This document shows positions 1-5,592 of a DNA stretch of 5,593 nucleotides, piece by piece. The notes under the pieces were generated by a model. It saw nothing but the letters and a program-made list of their open reading frames with translations. It was not told where the DNA came from and searched no databases. The DNA is from Flavobacteriales bacterium UBA2426. Its GTDB lineage: Bacteria; Bacteroidota; Bacteroidia; Flavobacteriales_F; PHOS-HE28. A program made the translations under genes and the position numbers. Position 1 is the first letter of the stretch. Each line of letters starts with the position of its first letter. The stretch lies in contig DDRC01000232.1 in the NCBI GenBank assembly GCA_002342985.1, positions 1 through 5,593 of the forward strand. The letters run 5' to 3'.

Positions 1-286
1 TGCCTGCGCTCTCCTCATCGTGCGCCTGACGGTCGAAGGGCGCGAAGGCCCGGTCCTCGCCACTCAGGCATTTCCGCACGCGGGCCATCCAATGCGCACG
101 CTCGCCGTGGATCAGGTGGCCCACCACCGCATAGGGCGTCCACGTGCCCGGGCCCTCATTGTGCAGCGTCCAATCGTCGCTCAGTCCATTCAGCAGCGCG
201 TGAAGCACCGCGGGCGTCCGCTCCAGCACTTCCAGCGTGCGCGGCAGGGAGAAGGAGAGCGGGTCGCGGATGGCGGAGCGTTCCAT
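1..286 (-). CDS. DinB-family (DinB_2-like) protein, N-terminal part, runs off left edge
   Basis: The minus strand reads from an ATG at 286-284 to the window edge without a stop, giving about 95 residues that begin MERSAIRDPLSFSLPRTLEV. The middle reads TWTPYAVVGHLIHGERAHW (about residues 52-70), followed by an FAPFDR motif. This is the typical N-terminal pattern of DinB-like four-helix-bundle proteins: a tryptophan/proline turn, then a G-H-L-x-H-G-E helix whose histidine is normally a metal ligand. Family members bind a divalent metal, and some are thiol-dependent transferases; the substrate here cannot be told. The C-terminal helices, with the remaining ligands, lie outside the window. The gene follows the VOC gene on the same strand after 100 bp, so the two may be co-transcribed. 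No clear ribosome site precedes the ATG. The start was chosen because the homology-like part begins soon after it. Confidence 0.82.
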   Translation of the reverse strand, partial: MERSAIRDPLSFSLPRTLEVLERTPAVLHALLNGLSDDWTLHNEGPGTWTPYAVVGHLIHGERAHWMARVRKCLSGEDRAFAPFDRQAHDEESAG

Positions 287-386
287 GGGAAGGAGGTTCA
301 ACGCGTTAGGCGTTCCGTGGTCATGGCAGCCATGGCATCAACCCCTGAACGCGGCAAACGGTACTTCCGCTGCGGACATCCGCCGC

Positions 387-770
387 TCATCCCTGCGAAT
401 GCATCGCCACGGCATTCCCTTCGGTATCCTCGAAGAAGGCCATGTAGCCGATCTCATCACTGATGTGCGTCTTGGGCATCAGCACCTTGCCGCCGGCCTT
501 CTCCACCAGTGCCAGCGGCCCGCTCAGGTCGGGATTCGCATTCAGGTAGAGCAGCGCGCCCGTGCGGCTGGGGGTGTGCATATCGCTCTTCACCAGCGCG
601 CCGCCCACCTTGCCGGTGCTGCCATCGGCGGGGAAGGTGCGCATCTGCAGGCTGGGCATGTCCATGGCCTCCAATCGGATGCCGAAGACGGTCTCATAGA
701 AGCGTTGCGCGCGGTCCAGGTCGCGCGTGGCGATCTCGAACCAGTTGAGGGCGTTGCTCTTGCTGTCCAT
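387..770 (-). CDS. VOC / glyoxalase-fold family protein, single domain
   Basis: This gene encodes 127 residues beginning MDSKSNALNWFEIATRDLD and ending at TGA (389-387). Residues 9-34 (NWFEIATRDLDRAQRFYETVFGIRLE) form the first beta-alpha-beta unit of the vicinal oxygen chelate fold. The second half contains GALLYLNANPDLSG, AGGKVLMPKT and GYMAFFEDTEGNAVAMHS; the D-x-E-G-N-x-x-x-x-H ending is the usual C-terminal VOC signature with the candidate metal-binding glutamate. The length fits single-module members that dimerise to make the active site. Members include glyoxalases, dioxygenases and antibiotic-binding proteins; this subgroup is normally annotated only as 'VOC family' and its substrate is unknown. 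The reading frame stays open upstream to about 995, but that part is arginine/proline-rich and unlike the family, so the ATG at 770 is preferred. The gene is divergent from the YHYH gene and upstream of the DinB-like gene. Confidence 0.9.
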   Translation of the reverse strand: MDSKSNALNWFEIATRDLDRAQRFYETVFGIRLEAMDMPSLQMRTFPADGSTGKVGGALVKSDMHTPSRTGALLYLNANPDLSGPLALVEKAGGKVLMPKTHISDEIGYMAFFEDTEGNAVAMHSQG

Positions 771-791
771 TGGCGGTGCGGAGGTTCGCTG

Positions 792-799
792 CAATGGTA
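792..799 (-). promoter_or_regulatory. Candidate -7 promoter element for the VOC gene
   Basis: On the minus strand the sequence TACCATTG ends 22 nt before the VOC ATG. It matches five of the six fixed positions of the Bacteroidetes -7 consensus TAnnTTTG. I did not find a convincing TTG-type -33 element at the right distance. Short degenerate matches are expected by chance, so this is only a candidate. Confidence 0.25.
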
Positions 800-802
800 C
801 CA

Positions 803-834
803 GCCCCATCCGCGCGTCGCGCCCGCCATGGGGC
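803..834. repeat. Inverted repeat in the divergent VOC/YHYH intergenic region
   Basis: GCCCCAT (803-809) and ATGGGGC (828-834) are perfect 7-bp arms around an 18-nt centre. The centre itself holds GCGCG-T-CGCGC (812-822). It lies just upstream of the candidate VOC -7 element, so it could be an operator or simply chance symmetry in GC-rich DNA. The rest of 771-1039 shows no gene-like reading frame; other small dyads are CCGGT-G-ACCGG (887-897) and the palindrome TGCATGCA (1001-1008). Confidence 0.3.
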
Positions 835-1017
835 GGAACGTTCGCGCCGCGCGCCGCAGGCGGAGATCCTCTGCCGCGAGCGGCGCCCGGTGACCGGCGT
901 AGAGGCTGTTCAGCGCGGGGTCGCAGGGCTTCCAGTGTCGTGCGCATGGCGATTCGGATGCACCGCAGGAAACGAAGTAGTGCGGCCGTGGTCACCGCCG
1001 TGCATGCAACCTTCCGC

Positions 1018-1025
1018 CATCTTCG
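1018..1025 (+). promoter_or_regulatory. Weak candidate -7 promoter element for the YHYH gene
   Basis: CATCTTCG matches four of the six fixed positions of the Bacteroidetes -7 consensus TAnnTTTG and begins 22 nt before the ATG at 1040. The spacing is similar to that of the candidate elements of the VOC and ELW genes, which is the main reason for listing it. Confidence 0.18.
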
Positions 1026-1039
1026 TGGTCATAGAAGCC

Positions 1040-2263
1040 ATGCGCACCCCTGCCCTCATCCTCGGCCTCGGCCTGCTGCTCCGCGCCCACGCCCAATCGC
1101 CGGTGATCACCGCCTGGATCATCAATCCGGGCAACGAGACCGGCTATGCCGGCATCGCCACCAACGTGCTCAGCGTGCACTACACCGCCACCGATGCGTA
1201 CGTGACCAGCACCTGCATACCGGGCTACGACATCGGGCCGTGGACCGCCAACCCCAACCTGCCCGCCAATCAGGACTTCTGCTTCCGCATCACGCGCAGC
1301 CCCGTGGCCAACACCGGCACGCTGGTGAACACGCCCCTGGGCCACATCGGCGTGTGGCGCAACGGGGTGAGCATCTTCAACGCCAAGGACGGCATGAGCT
1401 ACAACAACCAGGGCATCTGGAACCGCGACGCGCGGGTGTTCGAGGGCATCAGCTTCGATGCCTGCCTGGGCCACCCCGCGCCCAACGGCGAGTACCACCA
1501 CCACGTGAGCCCCAACTGCCTCTACGACCACCTGAACGATGAGCAGCACAGCGAGCTGATCGGCTACGCCTTCGACGGCTTCCCCATCTACGGCGCGCAC
1601 GGCTATGCCAACGCCGACGGCAGCGGCGGCATCGCCCGCATGCGCAGCAGCTACCGGCTGCGCGCCATCACCGACCGCACCACCCTGCCCAACGGCACCG
1701 TGCTGCAGGCGGCGCAATACGGGCCCGCCATCGGCGGACAGTACCCGCTGGGCGCCTTCATCGAGGACTACGAGTACGTGGCCGGCAGCGGCGACCTGGA
1801 TGCGCACAACGGCCGCTTCTGCATCACGCCCGAGTACCCCGCCGGCACCTACGCCTATTTCGTGACGCTGAACGAGCAGTACGCGCCCGCCTATCCCTAC
1901 GTGCTGGGCCCGCAGTACTACGGCACGGTGGCCCCCGGCAACACCGGTCCGGCGGGCGGCCACAACACCATCCCCGGCGGCGCGGTGCTCTACACCGGCG
2001 GCAGCACGGGCCTCAGCGCCGCCCTGCTGCCCGCCGATGCGCTTTTCCCCAACCCCGCCGCCGAGCGCGTGCAGCTCACCGCCGCGCAGCCGCTGCGCCT
2101 GGTGCGCCTGCGCGATGCCGCCGGCCGCAACGCGCTGCAGCACGATGCCCATGGCGCCACGCAGCTGGTGCTGCACACCGATGCGCTGCCCGCCGGGGTG
2201 TACACCGTGGAGGCGCAGGGCGCCGATGGGGCCGTGCGCACCGGGCGGCTGGTGAAGCCATAG
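1040..2263 (+). CDS. Secreted YHYH-domain protein with T9SS C-terminal sorting domain
   Basis: The product has 407 residues. Residues 1-18 (MRTPALILGLGLLLRAHA) are a short signal peptide with likely cleavage before Q19. Residues about 75-290 match the YHYH domain: DACLGHPAPNGEYHHH (140-155), GYAFDGFPIYG (175-185), then LDAHNGRFCITPEYP (253-267) and GTYAYFVT (269-276). The signature tetrapeptide is YHHH here rather than YHYH. The biochemical role of the domain is not established; the conserved histidines and acidic residues suggest metal or ligand binding (inference). Residues about 330-407 form a T9SS type A sorting domain, with LFPNPAAERVQL near its start and GVYTVEA...GRLVKP at the end, so the protein should be exported and either surface-anchored or released. 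The ATG at 1040 is preferred because a signal peptide follows directly; an in-frame ATG at 1004 would add 12 residues. A 120-bp gap separates it from the membrane-protein gene. Confidence 0.9.
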   Translation: MRTPALILGLGLLLRAHAQSPVITAWIINPGNETGYAGIATNVLSVHYTATDAYVTSTCIPGYDIGPWTANPNLPANQDFCFRITRSPVANTGTLVNTPLGHIGVWRNGVSIFNAKDGMSYNNQGIWNRDARVFEGISFDACLGHPAPNGEYHHHVSPNCLYDHLNDEQHSELIGYAFDGFPIYGAHGYANADGSGGIARMRSSYRLRAITDRTTLPNGTVLQAAQYGPAIGGQYPLGAFIEDYEYVAGSGDLDAHNGRFCITPEYPAGTYAYFVTLNEQYAPAYPYVLGPQYYGTVAPGNTGPAGGHNTIPGGAVLYTGGSTGLSAALLPADALFPNPAAERVQLTAAQPLRLVRLRDAAGRNALQHDAHGATQLVLHTDALPAGVYTVEAQGADGAVRTGRLVKP

Positions 2264-2282
2264 GCGCCCCTCCCGATACCCT

Positions 2283-2303
2283 GCGCTGCAGCGGCCCCAG
2301 CGC
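2283..2303 (+). terminator. Weak hairpin downstream of the YHYH gene
   Basis: GCGCTG (2283-2288) and CAGCGC (2298-2303) form a perfect 6-bp stem with a 9-nt loop, starting 20 nt after the TAG stop. No T-run follows, so it is not a classical intrinsic terminator, but it is the only stem close behind the gene. Confidence 0.22.
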
Positions 2304-2323
2304 CCTCGGCACCGCACTTCACT

Positions 2324-2331
2324 TACCTTCC
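2324..2331 (+). promoter_or_regulatory. Candidate -7 promoter element for the small membrane-protein gene
   Basis: TACCTTCC agrees with TAnnTTTG at four of six fixed positions and lies about 52 nt upstream of the ATG at 2384, in a short AT-richer patch (ACTTCACTTACCTTCC). If real, the gene has its own promoter rather than relying on read-through from the YHYH gene. The evidence is weak. Confidence 0.22.
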
Positions 2332-2383
2332 TCCACCCGCCCGCTGCCCAGGCCCAGCGGATGCACACCCCCGATCGGCGCAC

Positions 2384-2824
2384 ATGGATCCGCTCAGCCG
2401 CACACGGGCCCCCTCCACCCGCAAGGCGCCCCGCTTGTTCATGGCCCTCTGCGTGCTCACCATCCTGGGCAACCTCCTGCTCATCGTCGTCAACCTGTTC
2501 AAGGCGGGCATGCTCTGCACGGGCATCCGCAACGGGGGCGTGGGCGCCCAGGCCGTGGTGCCCCTCAACAGCCTGCTGCTGGCGGTGATCCTCTCCTGCG
2601 CAGGGGCCGCGCTCGGTGCCGCGCTCATGGTGCTGGGCCGGCGCCTGGGCTTCCGCATCTACGCGGCATCCACCATCGTGCACCTCATCGCCACGGCCGC
2701 CGTCATGCTGCTGTGGGTCATGACGGTCTACCTGTCCTTCATGGCCGTGCTGCTGTTCTTCTACAGCTTCATCCCGGTGCTCTTCCTGCTGTATTTCCGG
2801 CGCCACGCCGGGTGGCTGCGCTGA
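2384..2824 (+). CDS. Small four-helix integral membrane protein, function unknown
   Basis: The gene encodes 146 residues and ends at TGA (2822-2824). I do not recognise a named family. After a basic, proline-containing N-terminus (MDPLSRTRAPSTRKAPR), four hydrophobic stretches are visible: about residues 18-39, 61-85, 92-115 and 118-138. The last is rich in phenylalanine and tyrosine (LLFFYSFIPVLFLLYF) and is followed by a basic end (RRHAGWLR). The basic residues RR at 86-87 lie between helices 2 and 3. With both termini basic and an even number of helices, an N-in/C-in topology in the inner membrane is likely. There is no signal peptidase site, lipobox or catalytic motif. Small proteins of this shape are common in Bacteroidota and mostly uncharacterised. 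An internal ATG at residue 20 is a less likely start because it would remove the basic N-terminus. It lies between the two T9SS cargo genes on the same strand, with no evidence of a functional link. Confidence 0.72.
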   Translation: MDPLSRTRAPSTRKAPRLFMALCVLTILGNLLLIVVNLFKAGMLCTGIRNGGVGAQAVVPLNSLLLAVILSCAGAALGAALMVLGRRLGFRIYAASTIVHLIATAAVMLLWVMTVYLSFMAVLLFFYSFIPVLFLLYFRRHAGWLR

Positions 2825-3017
2825 TCGTTCCGCAGGCCGCGCAAGGGCTGCTCCGCCCTCCAACGGGGCACCCGCCGCATGGCAGCCACCGGGCACCCGG
2901 CAGCCCACCGTGGTGCGGTGGTGCACGCGGTTGCAGGCGGCCGTCTTCAGGCGCGAGGCGAAGCCGACGTGGCATGCGGCAGTGTCCTTTCAGTGAGCCT
3001 GCTGGCATGTGGATGGC

Positions 3018-3041
3018 CCGCTCGCGGCAGGCCGTGAGCGG
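3018..3041. repeat. Hairpin A: 10-bp stem with CAGG loop
   Basis: CCGCTCGCGG (3018-3027) pairs with CCGTGAGCGG (3032-3041) across the 4-nt loop CAGG; the only imperfect pair is G-U in RNA from the plus strand. Its last two bases (3040-3041) are also the first two of the next hairpin, so the two full stems cannot form at the same time. Confidence 0.6.
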
Positions 3042-3056
3042 TAGCCGAAGGCTACC
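3040..3056. repeat. Hairpin B: palindrome GGTAGCC-GAA-GGCTACC
   Basis: The stem is a perfect 7 bp with a 3-nt loop GAA. Its core, GTAGCC-(G/A)AA-GGCT, recurs in hairpin C 34 bp downstream. There is no T-run after it, so it is unlikely to be an intrinsic terminator. Confidence 0.65.
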
Positions 3057-3073
3057 CTGACCCTTGGTGTGTT

Positions 3074-3096
3074 GCGCGTAGCCAAAGGCTGCGCGC
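3074..3096. repeat. Hairpin C: palindrome GCGCGTAGCC-AAA-GGCTGCGCGC
   Basis: The stem has 10 pairs, one of them a U-G wobble in plus-strand RNA, with loop AAA. The inner part repeats the core of hairpin B (GTAGCC, purine, AA, GGCT), while the outer stem differs. Paired changes outside a shared core fit either a degenerate repeat family or selection for the fold. Confidence 0.65.
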
Positions 3097-3131
3097 AGAT
3101 GCGTGAAGCACTGGTGGCCGTTCGGCACGGA

Positions 3132-3159
3132 GGCCTCCCTACTTATGTGGGTAGAGGCC
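3132..3159. repeat. Hairpin D: bulged 9-bp stem upstream of the ELW gene
   Basis: GGCCT (3132-3136) pairs with AGGCC (3155-3159), and CTAC (3139-3142) pairs with GTAG (3151-3154), leaving a 2-nt CC bulge and an 8-nt loop. The left arm also forms part of the perfect palindrome GGAGGCCTCC (3129-3138). It ends 17 nt before the candidate -7 element of the ELW gene, so it overlaps the region where a -33 element or regulator would sit. Confidence 0.45.
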
Positions 3160-3175
3160 GCCTGGCGCACCCGTC

Positions 3176-3183
3176 TACTTTTC
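3176..3183 (+). promoter_or_regulatory. Candidate -7 promoter element for the ELW-repeat gene
   Basis: TACTTTTC matches five of six fixed positions of the Bacteroidetes -7 consensus TAnnTTTG. The ATG at 3194 lies only 10 nt after the element, so a transcript starting a few bases downstream of it would have almost no 5' leader. No clear -33 TTG motif is seen upstream. Confidence 0.35.
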
Positions 3184-3193
3184 CGCGGTAGCC

Positions 3194-4858
3194 ATGCCCA
3201 TGCACCGATCCCTGCACCCGCTCCTCAGCGCCCTGCTGTGCGCCTCCGCTCCCCTGCTCCACGCCCAGATCGAACAGGTGGCCAGCTTTCCCGTAAGCAC
3301 CTTCGGCTTCCAGCCGCGCGACCTGGTGGTGATGGGCGACCACATCTACTTCCGCAACTGGACCGCCGAGGCCGGCATGGAGCTGTGGAAGACCGATGGC
3401 ACCACGGCCGGCACCGTGCTGGTGAAGGACATCCGGCCCGGTGCAGCCAACGGACTGGAGGCCAACGAGGGCATGGCCGTGGTGGGCAACACCCTCTACT
3501 TCCCGGCCGATGATGGCACCACCGGCTGGGAGCTGTGGAAGACCGATGGCACCGAGGCCGGCACCACGCTGGTGATGGACATCCGCCCCGGTGCGCTGGG
3601 CTCCTCCCCGGCCTACCTCACCGCCTTCGGCGATCGCCTGCTCTTCCGCGCCAACAACGCCACCGACCAGGCGCTCTACAGCACCGACGGCACCTCCGGC
3701 GGCACCTATGCGCCGGTGGACTTCGTCACCCAGCAGACCATCACCGTCGCCGGTCCCATCCGCCCCATGGGTGCCGTGGCCGTGTTCCCCGGCAATGCGC
3801 TGAACAACATCGGCGTGGAGCTCTGGACCACCGACGGCACCCCCAGCGGCTGCTTCCTGCTGCAGGACATCTGCGTGGGCCCCACCTCCAGCACCCCCGC
3901 CGGCCGCAGCTGGTTGGCCGACGACTTCCTCTACTTCCTGGCCGACGACTGCACCCATGGCCTGGAGCTGTGGCGCACCAACGGCGGCGCCCCCGCCACC
4001 GGCCTGGTGGCCGATGTGTACCCCGGCACCAACGCCGCCCAGCCCTACCACCTCGTTCCCCTGGATGGCCAGGTCATCTTCGCCGCCTTCGATGGCATGG
4101 GCAATGGCATCTACCGCAGCGACGGCACCGCCATCGGCACCTTCAAGCTCGCCACCATGGGCGTAGCGCCCTCGTGGAACGGCGACCGCCAGCCCGCGCG
4201 GCGCGTGGGCGGCATCGCCCTCTTTCTGGGCACCGACCCCGATCACGGTGCCGAGCTCTGGCGCAGCGACGGCACCCTGCAGGGCACCTACCTGGTCAAG
4301 GACCTCTGGCCCGGCACCAACGGGTCCATCGCCGGCTCGGGCTTCAACTTCTGGTCCTTCGGCGGACACCTCTACTTCGCCCCCGAGGTGCCCACGTACA
4401 GCACCGAGCTCTGGCGCAGCGATGGCACCGAGGCCGGCACCGTGATGGTGCAGGACCGCGCGCCCGGCATCAACTCCTTCGCGCCCGACCACCTGGTGCA
4501 GCTGGGCAACCACCTCTACATGACCGGCTCGCTCACGCCCTTCGACCGCGGCCTCTACCGCCTGGAACTGCCCGGCACCAGCGTGGCCGAGGCCACCGCG
4601 CCCGCCCTGCTGCGCGTGTTCCCCAACCCCACCACCGGCATCAGTTGCACGCTGCAACTGCCCGCCGGCTGCGCCGCCCCCGGCCCCGTGCGCGTGGAGC
4701 TGCTGGACGCAACCGGCCGCGTGGTGCTGCAACGCACCCTGCCCGGCGCGCCCACCCTGCAGCTGCAGCTGGACCAGGCCTTGAACCCCGGCCTCTACGC
4801 CGTGCGCGTGCATAGTACGCAGGGCGGCCTGCTCACTGCACAGCTGATGGTGCAGTAG
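3194..4858 (+). CDS. Secreted ELWxxDGT-repeat protein with T9SS C-terminal sorting domain
   Basis: The product has 554 residues. Residues 1-24 are a signal peptide ending LLHA, with likely cleavage before Q25; an in-frame ATG at 3200 (residue 3) is an equally possible start. The body consists of repeats with the core E-L-W-x-x-D-G-T-x-x-G-T beginning at residues 63, 113, 160, 209, 258, 305, 354 and 405, plus a degenerate ninth (GLYRLELPG, 453). The spacing is 47-51 residues, and each unit is preceded by a Y/F-F-x-x-x-D strand and often followed by LVKDI-x-PG. Units 3 and 6 replace ELW with ALY/GIY, and unit 5 has TNGG for TDGT. Regular four-strand-sized units suggest a beta-propeller (inference). 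Residues about 470-554 (VFPNPTTGISCTLQL ... LYAVRVHSTQGG ... LMVQ) are a T9SS type A sorting domain. Such proteins are annotated by repeat only; binding or adhesion at the cell surface is plausible, and no enzyme motif is visible. Confidence 0.92.
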   Translation: MPMHRSLHPLLSALLCASAPLLHAQIEQVASFPVSTFGFQPRDLVVMGDHIYFRNWTAEAGMELWKTDGTTAGTVLVKDIRPGAANGLEANEGMAVVGNTLYFPADDGTTGWELWKTDGTEAGTTLVMDIRPGALGSSPAYLTAFGDRLLFRANNATDQALYSTDGTSGGTYAPVDFVTQQTITVAGPIRPMGAVAVFPGNALNNIGVELWTTDGTPSGCFLLQDICVGPTSSTPAGRSWLADDFLYFLADDCTHGLELWRTNGGAPATGLVADVYPGTNAAQPYHLVPLDGQVIFAAFDGMGNGIYRSDGTAIGTFKLATMGVAPSWNGDRQPARRVGGIALFLGTDPDHGAELWRSDGTLQGTYLVKDLWPGTNGSIAGSGFNFWSFGGHLYFAPEVPTYSTELWRSDGTEAGTVMVQDRAPGINSFAPDHLVQLGNHLYMTGSLTPFDRGLYRLELPGTSVAEATAPALLRVFPNPTTGISCTLQLPAGCAAPGPVRVELLDATGRVVLQRTLPGAPTLQLQLDQALNPGLYAVRVHSTQGGLLTAQLMVQ

Positions 4859-4952
4859 GGCCCGCAGGCCCCGGCTATGCCGCACGGAACGCTTCCAGCT
4901 GGTGCGCGGCGATGCGCTTCTTGAGGGAGGGGGTGCGGAGGCCGGATTTCAT
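4859..4952 (-). pseudogene. Remnant of a small basic protein gene, frameshifted and truncated
   Basis: An ATG at 4952-4950 on the minus strand opens MKSGLRTPSLKKRIAA, but the frame then reads HQLEAFRAA and stops at TAG (4877-4875). Shifting frame at the CG-rich stretch near 4904-4907 continues as RTSWKRSVRHSRGLRA, ending at about 4859 where it meets the stop codon of the ELW gene. From memory, the two pieces joined resemble the start of a small, very basic conserved hypothetical protein of Bacteroidota with the pattern PSLKKRI-x-ART-x-x-x-R-x-x-RHSLGLK, usually about 60 residues. The simplest reading is loss of one CG dinucleotide from a CGCGCG run plus loss of the 3' half. The match rests on recalled family patterns, so it is tentative; a functional 25-residue peptide is the alternative. 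Confidence 0.42.
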
Positions 4953-4953
4953 G

Positions 4954-5051
4954 GGGAAACATGGTCGACCACACACGTACTCATGGTTCAATCGCAGAAG
5001 CCATGTGCGTGGCACGTTCTAAATGGACACACTGCAGGACCGATGTTTCCC
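4954..5051. repeat. Inverted-repeat element of about 98 bp, nested hairpins, lower GC
   Basis: GGGAAACAT (4954-4962) is perfectly complementary to ATGTTTCCC (5043-5051); GGTC (4963-4966) extends the match to GACC (5038-5041) with one extra base on the right. Inside, CATGG (4982-4986) pairs with CCATG (5001-5005) around a 14-nt loop, flanked by CCACACA (4969-4975) against TGCGTGG (5006-5012) with one mismatch. A hand count gives about 53% G+C, clearly below the neighbouring genes. It lies between convergent genes. It may be a small non-autonomous repeat, a structured RNA or a bidirectional terminator; no target-site duplication is clear. Confidence 0.5.
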
Positions 5052-5110
5052 GATGGAGGTGTTTGGCTGCCGGGGCCATGGATACCCTGCGCACCGAGCG
5101 CTTCCATCGG
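5050..5110. repeat. Second inverted repeat, just downstream of hsdM
   Basis: CCGATGGAGG (5050-5059) pairs with CTTCCATCGG (5101-5110) in 9 of 10 positions, the exception being a G-T wobble, with a 41-nt centre. The right arm starts 2 nt beyond the hsdM stop codon (5115-5113), and the left arm shares two bases with the neighbouring inverted repeat. The position fits transcript-end processing or termination of hsdM, but no T-run follows on the minus strand. Confidence 0.4.
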
Positions 5111-5112
5111 CA

Positions 5113-5592
<480 letters not shown>

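Larger units (their letters stand above)
2825..3193. other. Gene-free intergenic region with a hairpin cluster in its right half
   Basis: No convincing gene lies here; the open frames on both strands (for example 3170-2769 on the minus strand) are arginine/proline-rich and carry no family motif. The left half has only short symmetries: a mismatched 7-bp stem at 2832-2851 without a T-run, and CCGGG-CA-CCCGG near 2890. The right half (3018-3159) holds four hairpins listed separately. The density of hairpins suggests a dispersed repeat element or a structured transcript leader rather than a protein gene. Confidence 0.6.

Noticed and set aside
771..995. N-terminal extension of the VOC protein
   Set aside because: The extra residues are Arg/Pro-rich and unlike the family, and the conserved part begins right after the ATG at 770.
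2832..2851. Terminator hairpin after the membrane-protein gene
   Set aside because: The 7-bp stem contains a G-G mismatch and is followed by TCC rather than a T-run.
992..2926. Long uninterrupted minus-strand frame opposite the YHYH and membrane-protein genes
   Set aside because: The translation is rich in His, Gly, Val and Ala with no family motif. It mirrors the high-GC codons of the plus-strand genes, which carry clear signal peptide and domain blocks.
2769..3170. Minus-strand open frame of 133 codons in the intergenic region
   Set aside because: It runs through all four hairpins and overlaps the 3' end of the membrane-protein gene; no recognisable domain or sensible composition.
3535..4815. 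Second plus-strand frame within the ELW gene
   Set aside because: It is an Arg/His/Pro-rich out-of-frame shadow of the repeat gene, with no start context or homology.
4858..4871. Terminator hairpin at the ELW stop codon (GGGCC-CGCA-GGCCC)
   Set aside because: A 5-bp stem overlapping the stop codon with no T-run is weak evidence in DNA this GC-rich.
3143..4885. Long minus-strand frame opposite the ELW-repeat gene
   Set aside because: It is low-complexity Gly/Ala/Val/His translation produced by the repeated plus-strand codons. Only its first residues, over the non-coding part, are considered, as part of the gene remnant.
4982..5005. tRNA-like T-loop (GGTTCAATC)
   Set aside because: The flanking bases do not form the 5-bp T-stem in the right register, and no acceptor, D or anticodon arms can be placed around it.
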